DNA of 64,000 bases from Callipepla californica brunnescens. Lineage: Eukaryota > Chordata > Aves > Galliformes > Odontophoridae. Positions within the stretch are counted from its first letter, which is position 1, and each line of letters opens with the position of its first letter. This document shows, piece after piece, positions 1-12,722 of the stretch. The notes under the pieces are model-generated. The model worked only from the letters and a program-made list of their open reading frames with translations. It was not told the origin of the DNA and did not search any database. The DNA lies in assembly GCA_023055505.1 (NCBI GenBank), contig JALIRH010000001.1, forward strand, positions 93,712,530 through 93,776,529, written 5' to 3'. The position numbers and the translations under genes were made by a program.

Positions 1-1674
1 TGCATTCACTACTACTAAACTCACACATCTGCTACCAGTTATAAAAAATTTCTAGTGGAGAAAGCACAGTTCACTCTGCATACATTTGCTGTTGGGGTGT
101 GTGTGTGTATAAAACATACATTCCGGAGCACTGAGGTGCTTAAATCCTTGCACCCTTCAAAAGAGGAGCTGCTGCTAAGCTACTCACCATTTTAAAAAAT
201 GTGTTGCTGAGAAACAACAAAACATACAATCATACTTTGAGAATGTTCATTCATGTAGTTGAATATGTTCTCAGAAAGAGTTTTAATCCTTCAGAAATTA
301 ACACTTCTGTAGTGATGTTTAATTCTGCAGTGACATTTTGTACTTCATGATATAATAGCTTACTTGGAAAACTGATAAACCTTTAATACCTGGATTTCTT
401 AAGAGAACTGCTTAGTTCAGTCCTAGAATGAATATAGCACTCCAAAAAGTTGTTTTGTTGTAAATATTCTGTTCCATTTGAAGATTTCACTCCATCTCAT
501 ATATCAAGATATGTTTACATTCATGCTAGTTATATAGAAGCAGCGAATCTTTGCAGGAGAAGTGTAGTATGATTTAATTTCAAACAATAACACATACTTG
601 ATTTAAAGGTGTAAGTTTTGCTCTAGACTTTACAGTTGTACAGTAATGTTGCATTTCTCAGGTACTGCAAAGTTTGAGATCAGCTTGATGGCTGATAATT
701 TAAGTTACATAACATATTGATGATGCTGCCAATGGTTCTTAAATAGTAAGGCAGTGTTAACTCTGTATACATTCCAGAATTCTTGTGTTAATTTATACCT
801 ATAATAATTGAAAGGAACCTAATATCAGTATCCAAATTATCTCTTTGTTCCTTGCTCACCTATTTTTCTGATATGTACTGCATTTTATATTCTCTCTTCA
901 TTTTCTTTAACTGTATACACAACCTATGTGTACATTATATACAGTCATATTACACTTAGTGAGTGTTCCTTAAAATGTGTTCCTACTTTCACTAAATATA
1001 CATGAACTACATCATACACATTAGAAATTAGCTCCAGGGAAAACAATATTTTGCCTATTTCCTTTTTAGTTTGAGGATACAAGGATAACAGAGGAAATAC
1101 CTTTTAATTTACATGCATAATGCACAATCAAAAGAAGTTCCCTGTATCCTGTTAGAATGTTTTTTTTCTTACAACTCACTGATGAATGAAACCAAATCTT
1201 TTATCTTCTCTTTAGCAGCTGGACAAAATTAAGTTGAGCTTAGAAAGGTACTTTTAAAATCTGAAATGTTATATGGTGATGTAAGGAACTGATGCAAGAT
1301 ATATTAGCCTTTATATAAGTAGCTTGGGGCGGTGACTTATATTTCTGTACACCGGTAAACCATATGGTATATAAGGGGTTTATATATAGAAAATGCACTA
1401 CTGAACATCTTCTATGAGGTGTATCAGCATGAAAATACTGAAGCACTGTCTATTGATTCAGTTCATTAAACTAAATATTCCAAGAAAAGCTAAGACAGGG
1501 CAGGTCAGGAATAAGCAATCTCACTTACTGCCTCACCCCATCCCTTCTCCTGCCCCCTAAAAAGGAAAGAAAAGAAAGAAACAAAACACGCAAAACCACA
1601 AATTGCAAAAATTGTGAAATCATGACTGTTGCTTTTTCTTTTTCCATGCCTCCCCCACCCCTTCTTTATTATAG
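1..1674 (+). other. SLITRK6: 5' noncoding / probable intron of SLITRK6
   Basis: No coding potential or recognisable repeat is seen here; the sequence is AT-rich with no CpG-rich promoter-like stretch. It runs directly into a strong splice acceptor just before the SLITRK6 coding exon, so at least its right part is most likely intron. In mammals the SLITRK6 start codon lies in the second exon, after a short noncoding first exon. By analogy exon 1 probably lies to the left of this window, but I cannot place a donor or a transcription start. Confidence 0.55.
1625..1674 (+). other. SLITRK6: Splice acceptor of the SLITRK6 coding exon
   Basis: A long pyrimidine-rich tract (about 1629-1670, with CCTCCCCCACCCC and TTCTTT runs) is followed by ATAG ending at 1674. 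This is a textbook 3' splice site. The exon would begin at 1675, giving 15 untranslated bases before the ATG at 1690. The arrangement matches the mammalian gene, where the whole coding region sits in the last exon. Confidence 0.75.
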
Positions 1675-1689
1675 AATCTGCTGAGCAAG

Positions 1690-4212
1690 ATGAAGCTCTG
1701 GATTTTTATGGTATATTCAGTTCTGGTTGCATCTGATCCTTTCCAGTCAGAAACTTCTTTTTCTAGAGTCAGAGGATCTTGTCAGAGTTTATGTTCCTGT
1801 GAAGAAAAGGATGACATTATGATTATAAACTGTGAAGAAAGAGGCATCAAGGTGGTGTCAGAAATAAATGTCCCACCATCACGGCCTTTCCATCTTAATT
1901 TGCTAAACAATGGCTTGACAATGCTACGTGTCAATGATTTTGCTGGCCTTGTTAATGCTATCTCTCTACATCTTGGATTTAATAATATTGCAGATATTGA
2001 GCCCGGGGCTTTCAATGGTCTCAGCTTTCTTAAGCAACTTCATATCAATCACAATTCTTTAGAAATACTTAAAGAAGATACGTTCGATGGATTGGAAAAT
2101 TTGGAATTTCTTCAAGCAGACAACAATTTCATCACAGTGATTGAAGCAAGTGCCTTTAGCAAGCTCAGTAGGCTTAAAGTGCTTATTTTGAACGATAATG
2201 CTATTGAGTACCTTCCTCCAAACATATTTCGTTTTGTGCCATTGACCCATTTAGATCTTCGGGGAAACCAGTTACAGACTCTACCATACGTTGGCTTTTT
2301 AGAACACATTGGTAGAATACTAGACCTTCAGCTGGAAGATAATAAATGGGCTTGTAACTGTGATTTGCTTCAGCTGAAGACATGGTTAGAAAACATGCCT
2401 CCCCAGTCAATAATAGGAGATGTTGTATGCAATAGTCCTCCAGTTATCAAAGGCAGCATATTAAACAGGTTGAAAAAAGAATCACTTTGTCCCATTCCTA
2501 CTGTCAATGAACTTGAAGATCCTTCAGGGTCACTGCCCTTGGTTGTAACCACCTCTGTCAGTGATAGTCACCTGTCAACTAAGGTCATTCCTATCTTGAA
2601 AGTTTCTACTAAAGAAACAAGTTTAATGCTTCATACTTTAAAGCCAACTACTCAATCTCCAGGAATTTATTGTCCCATTCCCTGTCACTGCACCAGCCAT
2701 ATGCTCTCAGGAGTTCTCATGCACTGTCAGGAGCGAAATATTGAAAGCTTGTCTGATTTAGGACCTCCTCCTACAAATCCTAAAAAACTTATTTTAGCTG
2801 GAAACATTATTCAGACACTACTTAAGTCAGATCTTGTGGACTATGCTAGTCTGGAAATGCTTCATCTGGGGAACAATCGTATTGAAATCCTTGAGGAAGG
2901 AGCCTTCACAAATCTGACTAGACTGCAGAAACTCTATCTCAATGGCAATCATCTTACAAAGCTAAGTCAGAATCTCTTCCTTGGCCTTCAGCACCTTGAG
3001 TACCTGTACCTTGAATATAATGCCATCAAAGAAGTTTTACCAGGAACATTTAATACAATGCCAAAACTTAAGGTCCTCTACTTAAATAATAACCTTTTGC
3101 AGACTTTACCACCCCATATCTTTTCTGGGGTTCCACTTGCCAGATTAAATCTGAAAACAAACCAGTTTGCTCATTTGCCTGTAAGCAATGTCTTGGATGA
3201 ACTGGATATGTTGGTACAAATTGAACTTGAAGACAACCCCTGGGATTGTACTTGTGATTCAGTTGGACTGCAAAAATGGATACAAAAGCAGAGCAAGAAT
3301 ACAATGATGGGTGATGTTTTTTGTAAATCGCCAGGACACTTAGAAAAAAAAGAACTGAAATCTCTCAACAGTGAAGTCTTGTGTCCAGATTTAATAAACA
3401 GCCCTGCCCTACCAACTCATGACAGTGTTGTTGTTGTAACAACTTCTACTACTACTAGCAACACTGCAGACACCATCCTGCAGTCACTTACAGATGCTGT
3501 CCCACTTTCTGTTCTAATACTGGGACTTCTAATTGTGTTTATAATCATTGTATTTTGTGCAGCAGGAATAGTTGTTCTTGTTCTTCATCGTCGACGAAGA
3601 TATAAAAAGAAACAAGCCAGTGAACAAATGAGGGATAATAGCCCAGTTCACCTTCAGTACAGCATGTATGGGCATAAGACAACACATCACACAACAGAGC
3701 GTCCAGCTGCAGCTCTCTATGAGCAACGTATGGTTACTCCCATGGTTCAGGTCTATCACAGCCCATCCTTCAGCCCAAAGCATCCTGAACAACAAGAAGA
3801 GGGAAGTGAGAAAGCAGCTAATGATTCCAAACATCTTCGCAGAAGTCTCCTGGAAAGAGAGAATAGTTCACCGCTTACTGGTTCAAATGTCAAATATACG
3901 GCTGCAGATCAATCTGCAGAATTCCTGTCTTTTCAAGATGCCAGCTGCTTGTACAGAAACATTCTTGAAAAAGAGAGAGAACTGCAGCAACTTGGAATCA
4001 CAGAGTACTTAAGAAAAAACATTGTCCAACTCCAGCCTGAAATGGAAGTACATTATCCTGGTACACATGAGGAACTAAAGCTAATGGAGACACTAATGTA
4101 CTCCAGACCAAGAAAGGTTTTTCTAGAACAAACTAAAAATGAGTATTTTGAACTCAAAGCTAATTTACATGCTGAGCCTGACTACCTGGAAGTCCTGGAG
4201 CAGCAAACATGA
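1690..4212 (+). CDS. SLITRK6: SLIT and NTRK-like protein 6 (SLITRK6)
   Basis: The frame encodes 840 aa (human SLITRK6 is 841) without introns. SLITRK proteins are single-pass neuronal adhesion molecules that shape neurite growth and synapse formation. SLITRK6 is important in the inner ear and eye, and loss in humans causes deafness with myopia. Order seen: signal peptide about 1-20; first Cys-rich LRR N-cap about 31-50; LRR block 66-215; LRR C-cap from about 219 (NKWACNCDL); Ser/Thr-rich linker 270-325; second N-cap 328-350; second LRR block 365-510; second C-cap 516-565; juxtamembrane Thr/Ser stretch; transmembrane helix about 605-632 followed by HRRRRYKKKQ; cytoplasmic tail to 840. The tail ends in the SLITRK/Trk-like tyrosine motif (PDYLEVLEQQT). 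The ATG has A at -3, precedes a signal peptide and follows the splice acceptor by 15 bases. Residues 170-250 and the membrane and tail regions look nearly invariant against mammals, while the linker and signal peptide differ. No frame break is seen. Confidence 0.98.
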   Translation: MKLWIFMVYSVLVASDPFQSETSFSRVRGSCQSLCSCEEKDDIMIINCEERGIKVVSEINVPPSRPFHLNLLNNGLTMLRVNDFAGLVNAISLHLGFNNIADIEPGAFNGLSFLKQLHINHNSLEILKEDTFDGLENLEFLQADNNFITVIEASAFSKLSRLKVLILNDNAIEYLPPNIFRFVPLTHLDLRGNQLQTLPYVGFLEHIGRILDLQLEDNKWACNCDLLQLKTWLENMPPQSIIGDVVCNSPPVIKGSILNRLKKESLCPIPTVNELEDPSGSLPLVVTTSVSDSHLSTKVIPILKVSTKETSLMLHTLKPTTQSPGIYCPIPCHCTSHMLSGVLMHCQERNIESLSDLGPPPTNPKKLILAGNIIQTLLKSDLVDYASLEMLHLGNNRIEILEEGAFTNLTRLQKLYLNGNHLTKLSQNLFLGLQHLEYLYLEYNAIKEVLPGTFNTMPKLKVLYLNNNLLQTLPPHIFSGVPLARLNLKTNQFAHLPVSNVLDELDMLVQIELEDNPWDCTCDSVGLQKWIQKQSKNTMMGDVFCKSPGHLEKKELKSLNSEVLCPDLINSPALPTHDSVVVVTTSTTTSNTADTILQSLTDAVPLSVLILGLLIVFIIIVFCAAGIVVLVLHRRRRYKKKQASEQMRDNSPVHLQYSMYGHKTTHHTTERPAAALYEQRMVTPMVQVYHSPSFSPKHPEQQEEGSEKAANDSKHLRRSLLERENSSPLTGSNVKYTAADQSAEFLSFQDASCLYRNILEKERELQQLGITEYLRKNIVQLQPEMEVHYPGTHEELKLMETLMYSRPRKVFLEQTKNEYFELKANLHAEPDYLEVLEQQT

Positions 4213-4273
4213 AGTGATAACACATTGGGCTAGGGCCAAATTTTTGTATCCGTTTTAAGTTGGAACTGGTGAA

Positions 4274-4279
4274 AATAAA
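4274..4279 (+). terminator. SLITRK6: Possible proximal polyadenylation signal
   Basis: AATAAA lies 62 bases after the stop codon. Further copies follow at 4339-4344 and 4719-4724. Any could give short 3' UTR isoforms, but AATAAA is frequent by chance in such AT-rich DNA, so use is unproven. Confidence 0.25.
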
Positions 4280-5520
4280 AGTGCCTTGTAATGACATGTC
4301 AACAGTCAGAACTTAAGCACAGCAGTAATCCTAGCAAAAATAAACAAACAAACAAAAGCTCAGGGATCACTGTGGAAAGCCATGGGGTTGTGTGTAGCCA
4401 GTATGTCTCATCTCAAGTTAGACATGGATTGTGTGATTGAACTGTGAGAGGAGGATTGCTTATTGCAATGTTCCTCAGCATTTTTTTAAAGGTGTGTATG
4501 GCACTCTCTCTTGTGTACCTAACCTATGAAAAAATGTTTGTTACCTGTAATCTTTGGTTTTCCCCTAGTTTAATTAGATTCTTTAAAACAAATACAAAAA
4601 GAGAAACAAACAAGCCCTCACACCTGTATCTGTAGTTAGAAGCTTAGATTGTATTGATTGTTAGTATGAGCGCTGCATACATGACCATTGTCTACAACCA
4701 CAGCTAACGTACTCTTATAATAAATATGAAAGGATTTGCAATGTTGTCACACTAAATGTCCATTGAAAACAAAAACGTTTTTGTGTATCCACCCACTGAC
4801 GCAGAGCCTGCATATATTTGGTATTGTTTTTATATGGAACTTCATCACATGCATTCTTTATCAGTATGAGGAAGAAAAAATACCTGTGTTTACCCAACAT
4901 CTTACAATAAGAAGAAAAATTGCAAGCCTTTTGATACTTTCCCTATCTGATAGCTTTACTTAAGTTTGGACAATCTTTTCTTAAGCTGCTGCTATAAAAT
5001 ACTGTACATCACTGGTGTTTCAACTTGTAATCATGGGCAATTGGAAAAGCTACTGAGATTCCGCTGTAAATATATTGCTGTATTTAATAAGTTCAATTTT
5101 TATCTATCTAACTATAAAAATAATGTCTGTGCTGGCTTTAAATATCCTTGGAGGAAATAAGTTTGCTGTGACTCGGAACTTCCAGGTGCAAAAGCAGGTC
5201 CTTTCCCGAAAAGCAACTTCCAAACAGAATAACTGCAACAAAACATGTGTGTGAGGATCAGTAATAGTATTTAGCTGTTGTTTGTAAAAAAATATTTTAT
5301 ATTTTGAAGAATCTAGAAGAAACTAAAGTGTTGTGGGAAAAAATACAAAAAGTAGTAGTATAACGGCAGATTTATTTTTGCAATGAATTCTAGCTAGATT
5401 TATATATACTATTTATTCTGTATAATTTTGTATTTTTTTTTTTCTCACGAGTAAAGAAAAATCTTATTCCTCACTGCCTTTCAGGAAAATTAAAGAACTG
5501 GTGTCTATCAGTGAAAATGA

Positions 5521-5526
5521 AATAAA
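5521..5526 (+). terminator. SLITRK6: Likely distal polyadenylation signal of SLITRK6
   Basis: AATAAA is followed within 30 bases by a T-rich stretch (TGTCTTTTTCTT), the expected downstream element. It gives a 3' UTR of about 1.3 kb. Chosen over earlier copies for its downstream context and the resulting length. Confidence 0.5.
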
Positions 5527-5545
5527 GAATTTTTTAAATGTCTTT

Positions 5546-8500
5546 TTCTTAGAAGTCACTTTTTAAAGAATAAGACAGCAATTTATGCATGCACAAGTTT
5601 AGAATTGTTCAGAAACTGTCAGAAGACAATGCTTTTCATTGTTGTAATGTAGACAGAATCATCTCGTCTGGAGTGCAGGAAGGTCATTCAGCTTCTTTGC
5701 ATGACTGACACAGTGCCAGAACACAAATTCTGACCTTCATATATCTTCCTCTGAGCATATCTTCTGTAAACTGACTATGCATGAAGAACTTCCATTTTGC
5801 TAATTTCTACTTGTTGAGCTGAGGATCAGCTGCATTGCTACATGTCTACATATGAATGCTAAACTTAACAATGAAGTCTAGATAAACTCAAATTAGAAAG
5901 ATTTATCCTTTCATTTATCTCACTGTTGATGTATTACCTATATGTAAATACAAATGTGAGTTCTTTATTTTATTTGCACATAAGTATACAGGTTTCTAAC
6001 TTTTTTTTTCCTATATTATATACACAAGTCAGATTCTCAGTTCTTTCAAATTTGCGTAGAGATAATCACTTTGATGGTGCTAGTCTATTTTCTGTAACCT
6101 GAGGATCTGGCCACTTGTCTCTGTTAACAAATCAATTTCCTTATTAACATTTTTGAGAAGTCATGACTTTACTATTGAAACAAACTCCTTGTTTTCCAAG
6201 AATTAAAATGCTATTTGTTAGAAAATAATATTCATTCTGCTTTCTACAAATGGGAGTAACTTAGTTTAGAAAATCTCTTTATTTATAAGCATTGGGGAGT
6301 GTCGATCTGGTTACAGTTTATATATTTTCATGCTAACTTTGTTCTAGACAAGTGAAAGTAATGCTGAGTACTATTTGTGGAGGTAAGAAAAAGATGATGT
6401 TGAAAAATGCAGCTACATTAAATTTACATTAAGTATCTAGTGCTGTATTATCTGTCCTTGTATTTTAAGACATGTGAATGGACTTCATGGACCTATCAGT
6501 GATGCTATGGAATCCCAGACCTTGATCTCAAGGAGACCAGAGTTCAATTGGTATTGCATAGAGCATTAAAATGAAACTAGTTTTCTACAATTCAGCAATT
6601 AAATTCAATTCAGAAAATAATAAGAACCAAATAAAAAAAAAATGCATTCAGTCAATAGGAATGGCACTAAGAACTGACTGAATTTTGAATCTGTCCCACA
6701 AATGTTCTTTTCTGAATTCTCAGGGATTTAAAATTTGTGTGAGAAAAATAACAAATATTTATATGTTACATTATAAACTTCAGTATTTTGGTGTCTTTCA
6801 GTAGCCATTTCTATTAGCAAAAACTTGGTGAAAATTATTTCTGTGTAATTGGCAGTATGCAGGGAAATGATGATTCAGGCCCTCAGGCTTTGATTTAAGA
6901 GAAATAGTTTCAGACTAAAGACAATTGCCACATGCACAGATGTCACTTTGCTTATCTGTTAACAGAGAATTGGCAGAATGTTGAGGACAACTGTGTGACA
7001 AAACGTTCTTCTTCATTGCCATCTCAAGGCATCAGAAAAAAGAATGTGCTAAATTCATGTCAAAGCAACTCAGTTACAAAGCTGTATGAGAGCATCACTC
7101 AGAACAAACAAATAGAGCTTTAGCTTTTAGCTTTCCCTCAAATGGGAGATTCACACCATTCATTATATCAGGGTGACTGTACTCTGTGGTACTGTAAAAC
7201 TGCAAGTTTTGCTGTATCCAGGAATCACAAAAATATGTCATGTCATCCATTTTCTTGTCATCTGTTCCTACAGGACTGCCATGTATTAAATGTTTATATG
7301 ATAAGGTGAGAGCAAGTCTGTCTATTGTCTTTCCTCATAATTACATTCTTTGACTGTTCTTTTCCAGCTATGAGGAAAATGTATATTGCCATATTAAAAA
7401 GGGATATGAATTTGGCTTTATAGGATTAATTTTCAGCTGAGGAACATCAATATTAGCTAACATAAACAAAACCATGACTTAAGGAATTTATTATATTTGA
7501 AAGGGAAAAGGATGAAAAATTTATCTGTAAAAGTTCCTTGGAATGTGTTCATTGTAGCAATTAGAAACGTTACCTAATATTGCTACTGTTGTTCCTGGAA
7601 ACTTCAGCTTTTTATTATTGTTATTTGTTTATTTTTATTTTTAAGCCAAGTTCTTATATGTATACTTTTTTTCAAGTGATAGATACAATAAAGTAGTTTC
7701 ACATCTTTCACTTAGATAAAAGAATGGAGGCTGGAAGAAAACCTGGAAGCTTGGCAGTCTGCAGCAAAGTGAATCCATTTAAATCCTGTCAGCATCATAG
7801 TTTAATTGTGTGCAAGAATGGTGCTTTATTAAGCACACTGGTGTACTTGGCAGATATGTTATTGTTGTTGGGGTACTTCAAGATAACCAACACTACTATT
7901 TTCTCTTTCACTTCTGAGTGAAGAAATTAAACAACAATACATACCCAATACCTAAATAATGATGATTATAATAAAAATACAAAAGCATTCATTTGCACTT
8001 ACTTATTTTAAATTGGCCGTATCTACTTAACCTCATAAAAGTAAAATGTATTTTCTTTTATTTTTGCTATTTTTTTTCCATAGGCTTGTAGTATTGATAT
8101 ATATTTCCTACGGTAATGCCTTGTCAAGATTCTTAACAGAAAAAAACAGCACTTCCACAAAAACTGTAGAAAACTGAATTTGCACGTAAAGTAGGGTATT
8201 TGCCTATTCACTGTTTTTACACATACTTCTCCCTAAGAATGATGCATATTCTGTAACCAAGTTCTAAAATGAAAACGAGTCCATACTTTTTGTCTGTGAT
8301 GTGTCAAAGGTAAAAGAATTGAATGTGAGCTTTCTTCACCTGCAGTTATTGTTCCTCTATTTGGAACCTAAGAATCAGGTTATGTTCTCTCTCTTTATGA
8401 TGAAGTTCCCAGTATAACCTCTAATAGCAACTCTTTATATAATGTGCTATTTACATACACAGAGATTACTAACAGCATAGTATACTAAACTGAGAAGCAA

Positions 8501-11500
8501 TCTGTCTTATCAAAATCCTGGTATGTGAATAAAAAATCTATATTTATTGGAACAAAAACATCATTTCAGAGGTTTTAGACTTAGAGACAAGTGAAGCTCA
8601 CAGTCATCATCAGAAAGGATTCTGAATTACTGTTCTGAGGAAGTGCAGTTCTCTAGAGCAAAATTGTTTATCAGCCACACCAGAATAATCCGTAAGATTC
8701 ATGTATATGGACTGAAATCATTATGAGCACTTGTCTTAGTTAATTGATGCCTGTACTGAAGACAGCATACTTCTATTCTCTTGTACTGCTCCAGTACAAA
8801 ATACCTTCATATCCATCATGGACAAATTCAGCTCAGCCACAGATATGTCTTTGGAGGTAAAATTGAAGCCTACTCTTTGGGGAGGTTTTGAATGTGTTCA
8901 CTGTTTTCAGTGTTCAGTTCCTCTAGCACTTGAAGATCGGTTCATCCTACTGGATTTGGGACAGTAGGTGAAAATGATGTGTTGCAGAGCTTGTATGATA
9001 TTTCAAAAGATTTGTCCCTTTTTGGTTTTCCAAAGTTTATGATGTTCTTGAACTTGTTCCAGGTGTTGGTATAAAATCCTATTTTTATTTTTTTAACTTG
9101 AAATATAAGTGAGCTGTAGCTGGAGACAGTATGAAGAACTTACTTGCCTTACTGAAAAGATACAGCATGACATTTTCTTTCCTGAACATCTCCTAGCAGT
9201 CAGCTTTTGCCTTTTGACACAACAAATTCTTAAGAGCCACAGCCTAATGGGAAGCAGCTAACCTCAAGAAAAAAGTAAAACACCAGATGCTGTTGAGCTC
9301 TGTGAAAGCAAGATATGATGATTTTTGTTTCTCAATCAACTTCAACAAGATGGAATGCATATGTTCCTTGTATCACTACTAAAAGAGCTTCTACTACTTC
9401 TAGTTCATCCAATGGAATGATGGCATAAAGAAAAAGCGACTTAATTTTAAATATCAAAGAGTAGTTACTGCTATAATTTCAGCTGCTTACTTCCCATTTT
9501 GAGACAAATTCTTTTAGGAAATATGATTTTTAAAGATTTAAGAAGTTCAGACTTAAAACAATGAAATGCATGTATTTATTAACACAAAGACATGAATAGT
9601 ATTCTGTGTAAACGTGTTATTTTGTAAACAGAAGGTATTTGCACTTCTAAAAAGATACTGTGTGTCAAATATCCTTTGAATATATATTCAAAATGGGATC
9701 CCAAATATCCTCTTAGATTTTTAAGAAATGTGTCAAATGTGAGACTCAGGCTGTCAGTGCTGAGCTAGTTCGTGGTCATCCAGACAATCTGGATGTTTGG
9801 ATATTTGAAGGTCATTGAAAAACTTTGAAGACAAGATGCTGAAGAGCAAGAGTAACAGTTAAATATTTAGATGGCTATTTTCATTGTGCCCGAGGTGTTC
9901 AGTATTCCATGGAATTAAATCGTGATTTAAGGATGAATGTAAAATATTAATGAGTCAGAAATGCAGCATTTAGATGTCACTGTTTACAAATAGTTAATGA
10001 TTCCATGAGATACCACAGAATAAACATTAAAATAGAGAGACTTTAACAGTCTTGTATTATGTAAGTATCTTTAAGTAACTTACAGCCTCAGAAAAAAGTG
10101 ATGGACGAGAGGGGATTGTTGTGTATTGATCACTCATGCATACAGATTTTCTGAAGGCAAATGCTGGGGAGGACAGCTAACTGCTGCCATACATGATATT
10201 ATAAAGGCTGAATCATTTTCAGTAGATTCTAGGATAATTATGTGTTATAGGTTTAAAACTGTCACTGCTCTAAGCTCTGAAGTGTCATCTGAAGTCAACA
10301 GATGACTTCTCTTCAACTTCTTCCAGACTCAGATTCCATGAAGATTTTTATTCATAAAATCCTTCACAAAATAAACAGCTTAGATGAAGACAGTCCTATA
10401 AAAAATATCATTCCTTCTGAATTTTGTTTCCTGTCTTAATATAAAGGCCATTGAAGCTAAGTAAATATTTATTACAGATCTTGAATTTGCATAATTTTAT
10501 TGGAAGTGTATGGTTTTGTCTGCAATGATTTGTGTATATATATATATAGTGGAAAAACTGAGGAGTGATTTCTTCACCAAGTTTTTTGCAGTCCATAATG
10601 AATTATGAGTAGATAATTTTCAGCTGTGTTTCCCTAGGGCCAAATCATATATTAATTTCATGAAAGAGATTGTAAAGATTCCCATAGCACTCTCTTGAAA
10701 AGGTGAAATTTATGTGTCTGGGTTTTTTTATTGTGTTTTTTGAATCTTTCAAATTACGAAGCAGCAGATTTAGCAAAGTACTTTTTTTTTTTTTTTTTAA
10801 ATTGGAAATTCCTAAGAATGATGATAGCTTCATAATATATTAATCTTATAATTTGAACCTCTGAAAGGTGGTCCAAATCTGGATACATCTCTAGCAAACA
10901 ATTCATCAGTCAGAAGAAGAAATGTGAGATTCAAAATTAGAGGGATTAAAGAGTGCGATAGACTACACAGAGAACAAAGTATCAGCGCCTGAAATAATTT
11001 AATCTTCTTCCTTTAAAAATCATTTTTTCTTAAAGTTCTTGTTTGGTTGTTTGCTTGCTTGTTTTCTTTGATATTTGGGCTAAAACAATGCCCGTATGTT
11101 TTTCTATCCTTTCTTGGAACTTTATTCTCATAGAGTTGAGACCAAAGATTCACTGCAGTATTATCTATGTACATCTGTGCATTAGAACAACCGTGTTCCT
11201 TTGCTTGTTTAAGTATTTCTTGCTTGAAAAAAAAACACAACATTTTTTTAATATATTATAAATTTTGTCTTGATCCTGTTGTCATGATTTGATGCACCAG
11301 TTGATGCAGTCTCTATTCTGGATTTTCAAAAATCAGAAAAGATGGTTAATATTCTAATAAATGTGTTAGCTTATATTTCTTTCATTTTGTTTGTTTTCTC
11401 CTTTAGGTAAAAACATCTCAATACAAATGAGTAAATCAATGGGGAAAAAACAGTAGATACTACTATTGGGGAATTTTCAACCAATGTACAGTTTAATGGA

Positions 11501-12393
11501 AAGAATGTGTTTTTAGTAAACACAGTATTTCACACACAAAGATTTTTTTGTTTTCATTTTTTTCCAAAATTAACTTTTTTTTTTTTATCAATAATCAAAT
11601 ATTTCAGTATGTCAGATTGTTCTGCTCTGATTTATTTCGACATTATCCAACTATATTCTTTCAATAAGCCCCATAGACATTGTAGGAGATGAGCATATGA
11701 TATTTTTCTGTTGAAGTTTAATCACTGAACAGCACTTCCCATTGTGTTTTTACAACTTCCTATCTAGCTTGACTGCTAAAAGGCCTGTCCACACAAAATA
11801 GGACTTTGAAATATGCATACTGAGAGATGGCAAAATACAGGACTTCTGCATTAGTTTCATTGGTTGTATCAGCCAAAATGTTATTAAGAAAAAGGGAAAA
11901 TGAATGATTCATATTGGAATCAAATTTACATTCAGTTCAGACTTTTCTACTAGTGGAACTGTGTATGAAATGCAATAAACTATTTCCATTGTATAAGAGG
12001 ATTATCATTTCTCGTGAGCTGATTAGAATGCTAATTACATAGACAGCATGCCAGACTCTTACAGACTGCCAGGAGTAAGAGCCTCTGCACTAGCTGCTCT
12101 TGTATTAGTATCAGATGGTTTCTTTGACATGAAACAAAGACATGAAGCAGATGAATTGCAATGTGTATTTAATGTTTACAACATATGTATACAACATGTT
12201 TATAAGTGGAAGAGCTAGGCCTGGATTCCCACAGTCTCAAACAGCTTTTAGTCATGGATCAAGATGTTTCACTGCAGTTAGATTCTGACTAGTTTCGAGA
12301 AAGTGTTATGGCTACAAGAAATAAAGTAACTTTTGAGAACTGTCTATTTTTAATTAGGAAATTGTAAAGCTAGCATATTTATAAAGAGGTTGT
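5546..12393. other. AT-rich intergenic DNA, no gene recognised
   Basis: No coding frame over about 76 codons with recognisable content, no structural RNA and no CR1 end is seen on either strand. Short homopolymer runs (T near 10781-10798 and 11576-11587) are the only obvious simple sequence. The stretch 8870-9480 is a little less AT-rich than its surroundings but matches nothing I know. The region lies directly 3' of SLITRK6 and could hold its regulatory elements; this cannot be seen without alignment. Confidence 0.6.
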
Positions 12394-12722
12394 CCGTCCA
12401 GTACTTAAGGGATTTTATAAACAGGAAGGAGATGACCTTTCTGTGTGGTCTGGTAGTGATAAGGGAGGAATGGATTTAAACTAGAAGAAGGAATATTTAG
12501 ATTAGATATTAGGAGAAAATTCTTTATTCAGAGAGTTGTGAGGCACTGGAACAGGTTGACCAGAGAACCTGTGGATGTCCCATCCCTGGAGGTGTTCAAG
12601 GTCAGGTTCGATAGGGCTTTGGGCAACCTGACCTGGTGGGACACAACCTGCCCAAAGCAGGGAAATTGGAACTAGGTGATTTTTAAGGTCCATCCAAGTC
12701 AAACCTTTCTATGATTCTATTA
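12394..12722 (+). mobile_element. CR1 LINE, 5'-truncated 3' tail
   Basis: Decayed end of CR1 ORF2 plus 3' end. Typical phrases are a gaggcactggaacaggttg-like segment near 12540 and an aggtgttcaaggtcaggttc-like segment near 12590, leading to the terminal TTCTATGATTCTAT at about 12708-12721. Orientation is +. No intact frame remains. Left boundary is approximate. Confidence 0.9.

Larger units (their letters stand above)
4213..5545 (+). other. SLITRK6: SLITRK6 3' untranslated region (probable extent)
   Basis: AT-rich noncoding sequence follows the TGA stop. It has many ATTTA and TTTTA runs and a poly-T stretch near 5430-5450, typical of vertebrate 3' UTRs with mRNA-stability elements. The length to the AATAAA at 5521, about 1.3 kb, is similar to what I recall for the human 3' UTR. 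The end is inferred from the signal, with cleavage expected roughly 10-30 bases after it. Confidence 0.6.

Noticed and set aside
108..114. TATAAAA box as a SLITRK6 promoter
   Set aside because: It lies in a (TG)n run in AT-rich DNA, with no GC-rich context, initiator or splice donor downstream; TATA-like words are common here by chance.
3529..4012. Open frames of 101 and 114 codons overlapping SLITRK6 in other frames
   Set aside because: They lie wholly inside the SLITRK6 coding region and show no known domain; they are shadows of the real gene.
8870..9480. Processed pseudogene or DNA transposon
   Set aside because: Slightly different composition, but no frame, poly-A tail, inverted repeats or recognised motif could be found.
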